From contig JBAZJB010000001.1 in the NCBI GenBank assembly GCA_041651575.1, positions 434,001-498,000 of the forward strand: a stretch of 64,000 nucleotides of DNA, written 5' to 3'. The notes under the pieces were generated by a model. That model ran no database searches and was not told the DNA's origin. It saw only the letters and a list, made by a program, of their open reading frames with translations. This DNA comes from JAQUOT01 sp041651575. Its GTDB lineage: Archaea; Nanobdellota; Nanobdellia; SCGC-AAA011-G17; JAFCDX01. Below, in pieces: positions 15,291-22,954 of this stretch (position 1 is the first letter of the stretch; every line of letters starts with the position of its first letter). Both the position numbers and the translations under genes were made by a program.

Positions 15291-17048
15291 TTATTTATAA
15301 TAATATTTTCCAGATTTTCTTTGTTCTGAATCTAATTGTGAACCTGGTTTATTAATTCTAGGTCTATGGGTTTCTTTATCTTGTCTGTAAGTTATATCTA
15401 GGAATTTTAAAACTCTATTCATTCCTTCTTCTTTGTTCTTAGACCAATAGACATTTCCTTCTTTTCCTGGAATTCCTTCAAAAACTAAGATAGAATCAGA
15501 AATATAATCAATAAATTGAATATCATGATCTACAATAATTGCCGTAGTTTCATTTTTCTGTATAAAATCACGAATAACTTCTGCTATTGCTAACCTATCT
15601 TCTACGTCGATAAAGGCAGAGGGTTCGTCAATTAAAAACAAATCTGCTTCTTTGGATAAACAACCAGCAACCAAAACTTTCTGTAGTTCTCCACCAGACA
15701 ATTCAGACATATTATTATTTAAAATATCATTAATGTTTAGTTTTTCTAAAATATTTTGTTTATACCAGCCAGAATCATATTCATTTCCTGCAATATCTTG
15801 CAAATAATCAACAACTTTTTTATCTTCTGCTTCTAAACTTTGAGGTTTGTAAGAAATTTTTATTTCAGGTACTTCTCCTGTTTCAGATTTTAATTCTTTA
15901 GCTAATAATTTTAAAAAAGTACTTTTACCAAGTCCATTTGCTCCAACAATCGTTAATATTTCTTGTTTGTGCAATCTTCCTGGTTTAACTTCTAAAGAAA
16001 AATCTTTAAATTTCTTAATTAAAGTTGGAATTTCAAAAGCTAATTGTTTTATTGTTGCAGATTCTCTAACTGTATGAGCATATTTTATTGAATAATCTCT
16101 AAATCTTATGTTTTCATCAGGTAAAAATCCATCTAAATATTCATTTATTCCTCTACGAACTGCTTTTGATTGTGAAAATATTCCATAACATGCTGGTTTA
16201 CCATAAACAATTTGAATTTCATCAGAAATATAATCTAAAGTTGCTAAGTCATGTTCAATTACAATAATGCTAACATTTTCTTCTGCTAATTTTCTTATTA
16301 ATTTTGCAATTTTTATTCTATGAGAAATATCTAAGAAAGAAGCAGGTTCATCAAAATAATAAACTTCTGCTCTTTTTAACATACAAGCAGCTATTGCAAC
16401 TCTTTGTAATTCTCCACCAGATAAATCTTTAATGCTCCTAGATAAAATATTAGTTAATTCTAATTCTTCTACAAGCACATCAAACTGTTCTCTTTCATCT
16501 ACCCTTTTTAATAAATCCTTAACAGTATCATTAAACATTTCTTTTAATAGTTCTACTCTTTGAGGTTTGTAAGAAATTTTCATTTTATTAGCAAATAATT
16601 TTGTAAAATAAGTTCCAATCCATTTTTTGGAGAATTTAGCTATTATTTCTTTTTCATCTGGAGGATTTTTATAATTTCCTAAATTAGGTTTTACAACTCC
16701 AGCTAATATATTTAACGCAGTAGTTTTACCAATACCATTTCTTCCTATTACACCAACAACAGTATTTTGTTTAACTAAAGGCAGAGAATATAATTCAAAA
16801 GAATTTTCTCCAAATCTATGCATTTGCTCTTCTAGTTTTTCAGGTAAATTAACAATAGAAATTGCTTGATAAGGGCAACGTAAAGGGCATATCCCACAAC
16901 CAACACATAAAGATTCTTCTATTTTAGCAGTTTTACCAATTAAAATACATTCTTTTCCAGCTCTATTAACAGGGCATAACCCTTTACATAATTCATTACA
17001 TTTAGTAGGAAAACACTTATCCTTCTTTATAATAGCTATTCTTGTCAT
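15291..17048 (-). CDS. rli: Ribosome recycling ATPase ABCE1/RLI
   Basis: An N-terminal ferredoxin-like domain has eight cysteines in two groups (CFPTKCNELCKGLC, then CVGCGICPLRCPYQ). Two ABC modules follow: P-loops GRNGIGKTT and GANGLGKST, signatures LSGGELQRV and LSGGELQKV, and Walker B segments ending in DEPASFLD and DEPSAFID. The protein splits 70S ribosomes after termination together with aPelota or aRF1. I chose the ATG at 17048 (MTRIAIIKKDKC), as in relatives; the frame runs on upstream to 17093 but those 15 residues are not conserved. It ends beside the convergent radical SAM gene. Confidence 0.97.
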   Translation of the reverse strand: MTRIAIIKKDKCFPTKCNELCKGLCPVNRAGKECILIGKTAKIEESLCVGCGICPLRCPYQAISIVNLPEKLEEQMHRFGENSFELYSLPLVKQNTVVGVIGRNGIGKTTALNILAGVVKPNLGNYKNPPDEKEIIAKFSKKWIGTYFTKLFANKMKISYKPQRVELLKEMFNDTVKDLLKRVDEREQFDVLVEELELTNILSRSIKDLSGGELQRVAIAACMLKRAEVYYFDEPASFLDISHRIKIAKLIRKLAEENVSIIVIEHDLATLDYISDEIQIVYGKPACYGIFSQSKAVRRGINEYLDGFLPDENIRFRDYSIKYAHTVRESATIKQLAFEIPTLIKKFKDFSLEVKPGRLHKQEILTIVGANGLGKSTFLKLLAKELKSETGEVPEIKISYKPQSLEAEDKKVVDYLQDIAGNEYDSGWYKQNILEKLNINDILNNNMSELSGGELQKVLVAGCLSKEADLFLIDEPSAFIDVEDRLAIAEVIRDFIQKNETTAIIVDHDIQFIDYISDSILVFEGIPGKEGNVYWSKNKEEGMNRVLKFLDITYRQDKETHRPRINKPGSQLDSEQRKSGKYYYK

Positions 17049-17109
17049 AAAGATAAATGGTTTTATAGGATTTATAAAGATTTTTAAATACAAAGTTACT
17101 GTAAATTAT

Positions 17110-17256
17110 ATGAAATGTGACATTTGCAAAAAGTCAATAGAACCTAATTTTCTAGAAAAAATCTTTGGTAGCTATATTAAAAAAGATGGTAAAAAGAAAG
17201 TGGTTTGTAATGCTTGCCAATCTAAATATAAAGATAAAATTACGGAACAATTATAA
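17110..17256 (+). CDS. 48-residue zinc-ribbon protein
   Basis: This short ORF starts MKCDICKKSIEPNF and ends with VVCNACQSKYKDKI. Two CxxC pairs about 30 residues apart make a likely zinc ribbon. The basic middle (KKDGKKKVV) suggests nucleic-acid or ribosome binding. It is divergent from ABCE1, and its stop codon overlaps the TATA-like element of the tRNA-Thr promoter. I recognise no named family, but such one-domain zinc ribbons are common in archaea. Confidence 0.7.
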   Translation: MKCDICKKSIEPNFLEKIFGSYIKKDGKKKVVCNACQSKYKDKITEQL

Positions 17257-17258
17257 AA
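17251..17258 (+). promoter_or_regulatory. Likely TATA box of tRNA-Thr
   Basis: TTATAAAA lies about 25-30 bases before the tRNA 5' end at 17281 and overlaps the stop codon of the preceding small gene. It would drive the tRNA and, by position, the attached dus gene. Confidence 0.5.
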
Positions 17259-17280
17259 CATTAATTCTATTATTTTATAT

Positions 17281-17352
17281 GCCCTATTAGCTCAGCGGTA
17301 GAGTAGCGCTTTCGTAAAGCGAAGGTCGCAGGTTCAAATCCTGCATAGGGCT
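17281..17352 (+). tRNA. tRNA-Thr (anticodon CGT)
   Basis: The acceptor arms GCCCTAT and ATAGGGC pair over seven bases. The T arm GCAGG-TTCAAAT-CCTGC is perfect. The anticodon loop is TTCGTAA, giving CGT (codon ACG). The outermost anticodon-stem pair is a G-A mismatch. No intron and no encoded CCA. The discriminator base is T, usual for archaeal tRNA-Thr. The base after the discriminator is the A of the next gene's ATG, so 3' trimming would release a leaderless mRNA. Confidence 0.93.
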
Positions 17353-18309
17353 ATGAAAATGAATATTGGAAATTTAAAATTAAAAAATAATCTTGTACTA
17401 GCACCAATGGTAGCTATAAATGATCAAGCTTTTAGAGTTCTTTGCAAAAAATATGATTGTGGATTAGTTTTTACAGAAATGATAAATGCAAATGCTATTT
17501 TTAAAACCAATAAAGCAACTTTAAAGAAATTATCTTTTGTTAAAGAAGAAAAACCTATTGCAGTTCAATTATTTGGAGCAAATACTAAAATGATTGAGTT
17601 TGCTGCTAAAGAAGCTGAAAAAGCAGGAGCAGATATTATTGATTTTAATTTTGGCTGTCCTGATATAAAAATAATAAAACAAGGAGCAGGAGCTGCTTTA
17701 TTAAAAAGACCTGCAAAAATTGAAGAAATTATTAAAGCAATTGTAAAAACAGTTAATATTCCTGTAACTGCAAAAATAAGGATTGGAATTACAAAACCAG
17801 ATTTAGGTTTGAAAATTGCAAAAATAGTTGAAAAAGCTGGAGCAAGTGCTATAATTGTACATGCAAGAACAGCAAAACAAGGATATTCTGGAAAAGCAGA
17901 CTGGGATGTTATAAAAGAAATAAAAGAAAATGTAAAAATTCCTGTTATTGGTAATGGAGATGTATTTTCTGGAAAAGATGCTTATGAAATTTTAGAAAAA
18001 ACCAAATGTGATGGAATTATGCTAGGACGTAGTGCTATGACAAATCCCGCAATTTTTAAAGAAATTAATTATTATTTAAAAAATAAAAAAGAAAATAAAA
18101 TTAGTAATAAAGAAAAATTAAATTTATTTTTTGAATATCTGGAATTAACTAAGAAATATGATTGTTTTGACTTTGTAAATGCAAAAAGACATGCTTTAAA
18201 TTTCATGAGAGGTATGCCTAATATAGTAAAACTAAGAACAAAAGTAAGCTTAACTAGAAACATTGAAGATATGAAAAAAGAAATTAAAGAATTTCAAAAA
18301 GATTTATGA
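17353..18309 (+). CDS. tRNA dihydrouridine synthase
   Basis: The TIM-barrel flavoprotein starts NLVLAPMVAINDQAFR. It contains DFNFGCPDIKIIKQGAGAAL, where the catalytic cysteine sits in the NFGCP motif, then PVTAKIRIG, IIVHARTAKQGYSG and IPVIGNGDV with GIMLGRSAM. It reduces uridines in the D loop of tRNAs using FMN and NADPH. The ATG at 17353 directly follows the last base of tRNA-Thr; a second ATG two codons later (17359) is also usable. Apart from the tRNA promoter there is no room for a separate one. A tRNA-modifying enzyme is therefore expressed from a tRNA transcript. Confidence 0.95.
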   Translation: MKMNIGNLKLKNNLVLAPMVAINDQAFRVLCKKYDCGLVFTEMINANAIFKTNKATLKKLSFVKEEKPIAVQLFGANTKMIEFAAKEAEKAGADIIDFNFGCPDIKIIKQGAGAALLKRPAKIEEIIKAIVKTVNIPVTAKIRIGITKPDLGLKIAKIVEKAGASAIIVHARTAKQGYSGKADWDVIKEIKENVKIPVIGNGDVFSGKDAYEILEKTKCDGIMLGRSAMTNPAIFKEINYYLKNKKENKISNKEKLNLFFEYLELTKKYDCFDFVNAKRHALNFMRGMPNIVKLRTKVSLTRNIEDMKKEIKEFQKDL

Positions 18310-18364
18310 CTATATAATATTAATCACCATAATATTTATTAATTTAAGTATATGCCTTTTAATT

Positions 18365-18925
18365 ATGGATATCATAGAAAAAGTAAGAAATTTTGTTGAA
18401 GAAGAATGCAAGAAACCTTCTAGTAAATATGGTTATGAGCCTTACTTATTCCATTTTATACCTGTAGTAAATTATGCAAAAATATTAGCTGAAGAATTAA
18501 AAGCAGATAAAGAAATAGTGACTATCGCTGCTTGGTTGCATGATATAGGATCAATCATAGAGGGTAGAAAAGATCACCATATTAGTGGAGCAAAAATAGC
18601 AGAGAAAAAATTAACAGAATTTGGTTATTCTAAAGAAAAAATAGAAAAAGTCAAACAGTGTATATTAAATCATCGAGGTTCTCAAAATAGAGAAAGAATA
18701 TCTGTTGAAGAACAAATTATAGCTGAAGCAGATGCTATGAGCAATTTTGAACGTATTGGAGGATTATTTAAAGCAGCCTTTATATACGAAAAACTTAATC
18801 AAATAGAAGCACAAGAAACCATAAGAAAAAAATTAGAAAATAAATGGAAACAATTGCATTTAGAAAATTCAAAGAAGATAATAGAACCAAAATATAAAGC
18901 AGCTATGCTACTTCTTAAAAAATAA
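18365..18925 (+). CDS. HD-domain phosphohydrolase
   Basis: The metal-binding signature appears as AAWLHDIGSI near residue 57, with an upstream HFIPVVNYAKIL helix, a downstream DHHISGAKIA and CILNHRGS, and EADAMSNFERIGG near residue 125. Together these form the HD-fold metal site. The 186-residue length fits small archaeal HD hydrolases related to YedJ and to uncharacterised phosphohydrolases. The nucleotide or phosphate substrate cannot be told. It is convergent with rtcB; the stops are two bases apart. Confidence 0.85.
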   Translation: MDIIEKVRNFVEEECKKPSSKYGYEPYLFHFIPVVNYAKILAEELKADKEIVTIAAWLHDIGSIIEGRKDHHISGAKIAEKKLTEFGYSKEKIEKVKQCILNHRGSQNRERISVEEQIIAEADAMSNFERIGGLFKAAFIYEKLNQIEAQETIRKKLENKWKQLHLENSKKIIEPKYKAAMLLLKK

Positions 18926-18927
18926 AT

Positions 18928-20376
18928 TTAACCTTTAATAACGGCTAAAGGAACAACTCTACAAACTTTATTTCCTATTCCTATATTGTGAGAAACATTT
19001 GCAACTTCATCAATATCTTTGTAAACTCCTGGTGCTTCTTCTGCTAATCCTGCAAAAGATCCAGTTTTTACTTCTATATTTCTATTATGCAATTCTTTTT
19101 TTATTGTTTCTCCTCTGAATTGTTTTAATGCAGAATGTCTTGACATAATTCTTCCTGCTCCATGTGCTGTACTAGCAAAAGAAACTTCTTCTGCTTTTTT
19201 TGTTCCAACTAAAATATAAGAAGCAGTTCCCATTGATCCAGGAATTAATACTGGCTGTCCTGTTTTTTGATAAACTTCAGGTAAACTTTCATTTCCAGGA
19301 CCAAAAGATCTTGTTGCACCTTTCCTATGCAAACAAACTTCTTTTATTTTATTATCAATTTTATGTTTTTCCATTTTAGCTACATTATGAGCAACATCAT
19401 AAACCAAATCAATTTTTACATCACCAAAAACATTTTTGAAAGAATCTCTAACCCAATGCATAATCATTTGTCTGTTTGCAAAAGCAAAATTAGTTGCTGC
19501 AGACATTGCACTATAATACTTCTGACCTAAATCAGAATTTATTGGAGCATTTATTAATTCTCTGTCTGCTAAATCTTTAAAACCAAATTTATCTTCCATT
19601 AATTTAATATAATCAGAAGCAACTTGATGTCCTAATCCTCTTGAACCACAATGAATCATTACAGTAACATTTTCTTTATTAATTCCAAAAGCTTTTGCTA
19701 TTTTTTCATCAAATATATTATCAACTTGCTGAACTTCTAAGAAATGATTTCCTGAACCTAACGAACCTAATTGTGGCATTCCTCTTTTTAATGCAGTATC
19801 TGAAATTACACTTGGATCTGCTTTTAGCATGCAACCATATTCTTCTGTTCTTTGTATATCTTCTTTAATTCCATAACCAGATTCAACTGCCCATTTTGTT
19901 CCTTTTTTTAAAACTTCCATTAACAAATCTTTAGTAACTTTAATTCTTCCTTTAGAACCTAATCCTGAAGGAACATTTTTGTAAACTTCTTCAATTAATT
20001 GCTCTCTTTTTTTGAGAAATTCTTTTACAGAAATATTGGTAGATAAAATTCTTACTCCACAATTTATATCATATCCAACTCCGCCAGGTGAGATTATACC
20101 TTCTTTTAGATCAAAAGCTGCAACTCCACCTATTGGGAAACCATCTCAGGGTTATAAGATCTAACTTGATAACAATCCTGAATGTATATCTGGCATTGCC
20201 AGAGCACTCTTTTGGATCCCTTTTAATGTTGCAACGTTTGCTAATTGTTGGATTGCTTCAGGTTCTATTGCTTCAACTAATTTCTTAGAAGCAAATATTT
20301 TGCCTGGAACAAGCATTTTACCTGTTTTTTCAATCCCCCATTCAAATTCCGACACCTTTTTTAGTCTTGTATCCAT
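18928..20376 (-). CDS. rtcB: RNA ligase RtcB, interrupted by a 30-base intron
   Basis: Exon 1 (20376-20175) encodes MDTRLKKVSEFEWGIEK through MPDIHSG. Exon 2 (20144-18928) continues YGFPIGGVAAFD, SPGGVGYDINCGVR, GSGNHFLEVQ, HCGSRGLGHQ and, near the C-terminus, STAHGAGRIMSR, which holds the GMP-accepting histidine. Joined, they give 472 residues, normal for RtcB. Metal-binding Cys and His residues are all present. Without splicing, translation stops after 71 residues. RtcB joins 2',3'-cyclic phosphate and 5'-OH ends, using GTP and Mn, during tRNA splicing. Archease, its activator, is encoded upstream at 21259-21663. Exon 2 has no convincing start of its own before Met at 19926. Confidence 0.93.
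20145..20174 (-). other. 30-base bulge-helix-bulge mRNA intron in rtcB
   Basis: On the RNA strand, exon base run CAGG pairs with CCTG inside the insert (4-bp central helix). The bulge after CAGG is A-T-T and the bulge after CCTG is A-G-A. Inside the insert GTTAT pairs with ATAAC (5-bp inner helix). Cutting each bulge after its second base, as archaeal splicing endonuclease does, removes exactly 20145-20174. This creates the codons GGA-TAT-GGT that RtcB needs (Gly-Tyr-Gly). The outer exon-exon helix is not evident, so the motif is of the relaxed type. The insert contains an in-frame TAG. Confidence 0.88.
20177..20196 (-). repeat. rtcB copy of a shared 19-20 base sequence next to the intron
   Basis: This stretch (ATGCCAGATA, then ACATTCAGG on the RNA strand) closely matches 21239-21257 just upstream of the homing endonuclease gene (ATGCCAGATA, then AACAACAGG). 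It ends two bases before the rtcB intron. The match may mark a past recognition or insertion site of the endonuclease, or may be chance. Confidence 0.4.
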
Positions 20377-21205
20377 TGTTTATTAAATTTAGAGCTTGTA
20401 ATTTATTAATGTTTTCTTTTCCGTAAATAGCTAATTCATAGTATATCTTACCAAACCCATTCTTCATTTCATAAATTTTAGAGTTTATTTTATACGTTTT
20501 TAAAAATTTGCTCATTCTTTCTAGGTTAGGCTTTAAAATAGAACATAATCTTATTACATTACTTCCCTTCTTTAACTTAGCTTTTTCTTTGAATATTTCT
20601 TTAAAATTATCTTTCCAAACATAATCCATATAAGAATTTATAGCTAATTGTAATTTCTCTTTTTTATCTGGATGTAAAAAGTTTATTTCTTTTTGAAATT
20701 TAATTAGATTTTCTTTACCATAAATTGCTAAATGATAAATATCTCTTGTATTTCTCTTTTTAAATTTTGAGTTTATTCCTAATTTATTAAGACCTTCTTT
20801 TACTTGGATTAATCCTTTCTTATTTATGCAATCTGCACCAATATGTCTATTTTGTCTTTTATGATTTCTTACCCAACCTTCGCAATCAAAATAGCTTCTT
20901 AACCAAGATTTTAAATTGGTTTCATTTAGTTTAGGCATTCTCCAAGAATCTGAATAAAAAGAGCCAAATTCCTCTGTTAATAAATTATATATCTCTTTAG
21001 AACCAATTCTACATCTGCCTTCGCAAATATGTGGCTTTAATTTAAAACATTTATTAAATTTATTTTGAAAATCTTTTAATAAAACTGAATTTGTATTTCT
21101 TAAACCAATATGAAAATATTTATACTTCTCATTTTTACTTTTAATAACATATCCATCAGCACAGAGATATGCGTGAATAGAAGCCAAGTCATCGTTAATT
21201 TGCAT
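20342..21205 (-). CDS. LAGLIDADG homing endonuclease between archease and rtcB
   Basis: Two degenerate LAGLIDADG helices are visible: LASIHAYLCADGYV at about residues 6-19 and LRSYFDCEGWVR near residue 108, with an acidic residue at the end of each as needed for catalysis. Repeated YxLAIYGKEN segments follow. A TATA-like AATATATAAAT at 21225-21235 on this strand lies 25 bases before the ATG, so the gene probably has its own leaderless transcript. Its last 35 bases overlap the rtcB start in another frame. It is free-standing rather than an intein, since no splicing domains are seen. It may once have mobilised the rtcB intron. Confidence 0.85.
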   Translation of the reverse strand: MQINDDLASIHAYLCADGYVIKSKNEKYKYFHIGLRNTNSVLLKDFQNKFNKCFKLKPHICEGRCRIGSKEIYNLLTEEFGSFYSDSWRMPKLNETNLKSWLRSYFDCEGWVRNHKRQNRHIGADCINKKGLIQVKEGLNKLGINSKFKKRNTRDIYHLAIYGKENLIKFQKEINFLHPDKKEKLQLAINSYMDYVWKDNFKEIFKEKAKLKKGSNVIRLCSILKPNLERMSKFLKTYKINSKIYEMKNGFGKIYYELAIYGKENINKLQALNLINNGYKTKKGVGI

Positions 21206-21238
21206 TTAGTATATAAGATTTTAGAATATATAAATTTA

Positions 21239-21257
21239 CCTGTTGTTTATCTGGCAT
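21239..21257 (-). repeat. Second copy of the rtcB exon-like sequence, just after archease
   Basis: Nineteen bases starting two bases after the archease stop resemble the rtcB site at 20177-20196 (ten identical bases first, then ACA and CAGG). A 20-codon ORF could start here but shows no protein similarity to RtcB beyond Met-Pro-Asp. Confidence 0.4.
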
Positions 21258-21258
21258 T

Positions 21259-21663
21259 TTAAATATCCACAACAACCTGAACAATATAAGGTTTCTCTTT
21301 TATTTCCATGTGATTATAAGTAACTGCTTTTACATCGCTCTTTAAAGAATATTTATCAGTTATTAAATCTCCAACAACTTCTGCAGTTAGTTTATTTCCA
21401 GTAATTTTTATATTTTTAACTTCATGAAGAATAAAACTTTCAATATCTAATAAAACTAAAAACTGTTCAAGAAAATTATATAACAAAGCTTTTTTATCTT
21501 TTCCAGAAGCAGTAATTTTTTTAGTTATCTTAGGTTCTACTAATTCTGGAGATATCATAATAGAGGTCATAGCTAAAGCTGCATTAGAAAATGCTTCTTC
21601 CAAGGATTTCCCAAATGCTTGAAACTTAGCATCTGCTTTGTGTTCTAGAAATTTGTATTTCAT
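21259..21663 (-). CDS. Archease, RtcB activator
   Basis: The 134-residue protein has the archease pattern: YKFLEHKADAKFQAFG at the N-terminus, FSNAALAMTSIM, then LLYNFLEQFLVLLDIE and a C-terminal YNHMEIKEKPYIVQVVVDI. Metal-binding acidic residues and a histidine are present (HKAD, the final D). Archease speeds RtcB guanylylation and turnover. It lies upstream of rtcB on the same strand, separated only by the inserted homing endonuclease gene, so the two were probably an operon before that insertion. Confidence 0.95.
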   Translation of the reverse strand: MKYKFLEHKADAKFQAFGKSLEEAFSNAALAMTSIMISPELVEPKITKKITASGKDKKALLYNFLEQFLVLLDIESFILHEVKNIKITGNKLTAEVVGDLITDKYSLKSDVKAVTYNHMEIKEKPYIVQVVVDI

Positions 21664-21721
21664 TTTAAGATATATATCCTAAAAGCAATATATTAATAAA
21701 TCTTTTTAATAAGATTAAATT

Positions 21722-22222
21722 ATGGAAAAACAAGAAATCTTCAAACTTTATAAAAAAGAAATTATTGAATATAGCATAGTTGATTTACATCAAATAATGA
21801 TAGATTTACTAGGAAAAAATTATTCTTTTCCAAATGTTATTAAAAACAATAGCAAAAATGAAAAAGATTGGGCCTTATTCTTATTAAAACCAAATTCTAC
21901 TTCGGATAGGCTAACTATAGAAAATTATTTAGATGGAATGAGCAAAATAAGCAAACTTTTGAGTCAAGAGAGAAGACCAGATTGGGTAAATACGCTTAAA
22001 GGGGGTATAACTTTATCAGGAATAGATGCTCCCCATTATTCTGAAGATGGAACTTTAATTACATGGGTTAGTTTAGGAAATGAAGGATATAGTTGTACTC
22101 TTTACATTCAAAATAAAAGTGATACTTACTTAGCATATGCTGAAACACATCAAAATGCTTTAGAACAATTTATGACTCCTCATTTAGGTCCGAATTTAAC
22201 TCATTTTAAACTTACATTTTGA
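21722..22222 (+). CDS. Unknown 166-residue protein
   Basis: This soluble protein has no signal peptide or recognisable motif. Its C-terminal half is rich in beta strands (GTLITWVSLGNEGYSCTLYIQ, with DTYLAYAETH), and the N-terminus is helical. It is divergent from archease and followed 26 bases later by a homing endonuclease gene, so it may belong to that mobile region. Function cannot be proposed. Confidence 0.65.
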   Translation: MEKQEIFKLYKKEIIEYSIVDLHQIMIDLLGKNYSFPNVIKNNSKNEKDWALFLLKPNSTSDRLTIENYLDGMSKISKLLSQERRPDWVNTLKGGITLSGIDAPHYSEDGTLITWVSLGNEGYSCTLYIQNKSDTYLAYAETHQNALEQFMTPHLGPNLTHFKLTF

Positions 22223-22248
22223 GAAAACTATTTAAGATATAAAAACAT

Positions 22249-22953
22249 ATGTATAATATGTTAAATAAAATATTAGATTATTCCATAATAAGTAAAGATT
22301 CTATCATTTTAAAAGAAAAAGAAGGTTATATCTTTGCAAAAGTAAAAAGGTCTAACCATAAGATAAAATTCCCAAAAGAAGTGAACAAAGATGTTGCTTA
22401 TTTATTTGGAGTAATTATGGGAGATGGAAGATTAGAGAAGTCCATAAGAAAGGTTTCAAAATACCCAAGAACAAAATTATATATTTATAATGATTCTAAA
22501 CAATATCTAATCAGGTTAAATGAATATCTAAAAAAAGAATTTAATGTTCCAACAAGAATTTATAAGAAAAACTATAACAATTGTTATGTTCTTGAGTTAA
22601 ACAATAAGTTTGTATGGCTTTATTTTAGTAAATATTTAAACATTGAAAATAAAAAATTAAATTTACAGATACCTAAAGAAGTTCAAAATAAAGAGTTATT
22701 CAAACATTTTTTAGCAGGCTTATTTGATACAGATGGTTATTTTAGTAAAGTATATGGAATAATGTTAAATGGATCTAATTATAATTTCTTATTAGAAATT
22801 AACAAATTATGTGAAAAATATTATAACATTAAAATGTTAGGCCCATATAAAAATATACTTAAAAAAGATGGAAAAGAATATTCAAGATGTTCTATATCTA
22901 CAAGTATGCCTTACAATGAGCAATTTAAGGAGATTGTTCCTTTAAAAATATGA
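22249..22953 (+). CDS. LAGLIDADG homing endonuclease beside an intron-containing tRNA
   Basis: The protein has two clear LAGLIDADG helices: YLFGVIMGDGRLE near residue 50 and FLAGLFDTDGYF near residue 163. Each ends with the catalytic acidic residue. The length of 234 residues is normal for a monomeric two-motif enzyme. Its stop codon lies one base from the 3' end of a convergent tRNA gene that carries an intron. Archaeal homing endonucleases of this class target intron insertion sites, so a link with that tRNA is possible but not shown. An alternative start four codons in (Met at MLNKIL) exists. Confidence 0.87.
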   Translation: MYNMLNKILDYSIISKDSIILKEKEGYIFAKVKRSNHKIKFPKEVNKDVAYLFGVIMGDGRLEKSIRKVSKYPRTKLYIYNDSKQYLIRLNEYLKKEFNVPTRIYKKNYNNCYVLELNNKFVWLYFSKYLNIENKKLNLQIPKEVQNKELFKHFLAGLFDTDGYFSKVYGIMLNGSNYNFLLEINKLCEKYYNIKMLGPYKNILKKDGKEYSRCSISTSMPYNEQFKEIVPLKI

Positions 22954-22954
22954 G

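Noticed and set aside
20145..20174. A sequencing error, frameshift, intein or degraded gene as the explanation for the rtcB break
   Set aside because: The insert is 30 bases, keeps frame, and forms precise splicing-motif pairing that restores the conserved motif. An intein would be far longer and in frame, and the rest of rtcB is intact.
20161..20376. A separate 71-residue protein at the rtcB 5' end
   Set aside because: Its sequence is the RtcB N-terminus; the end after Gly67 is intron-derived. It would be only the product of unspliced RNA.
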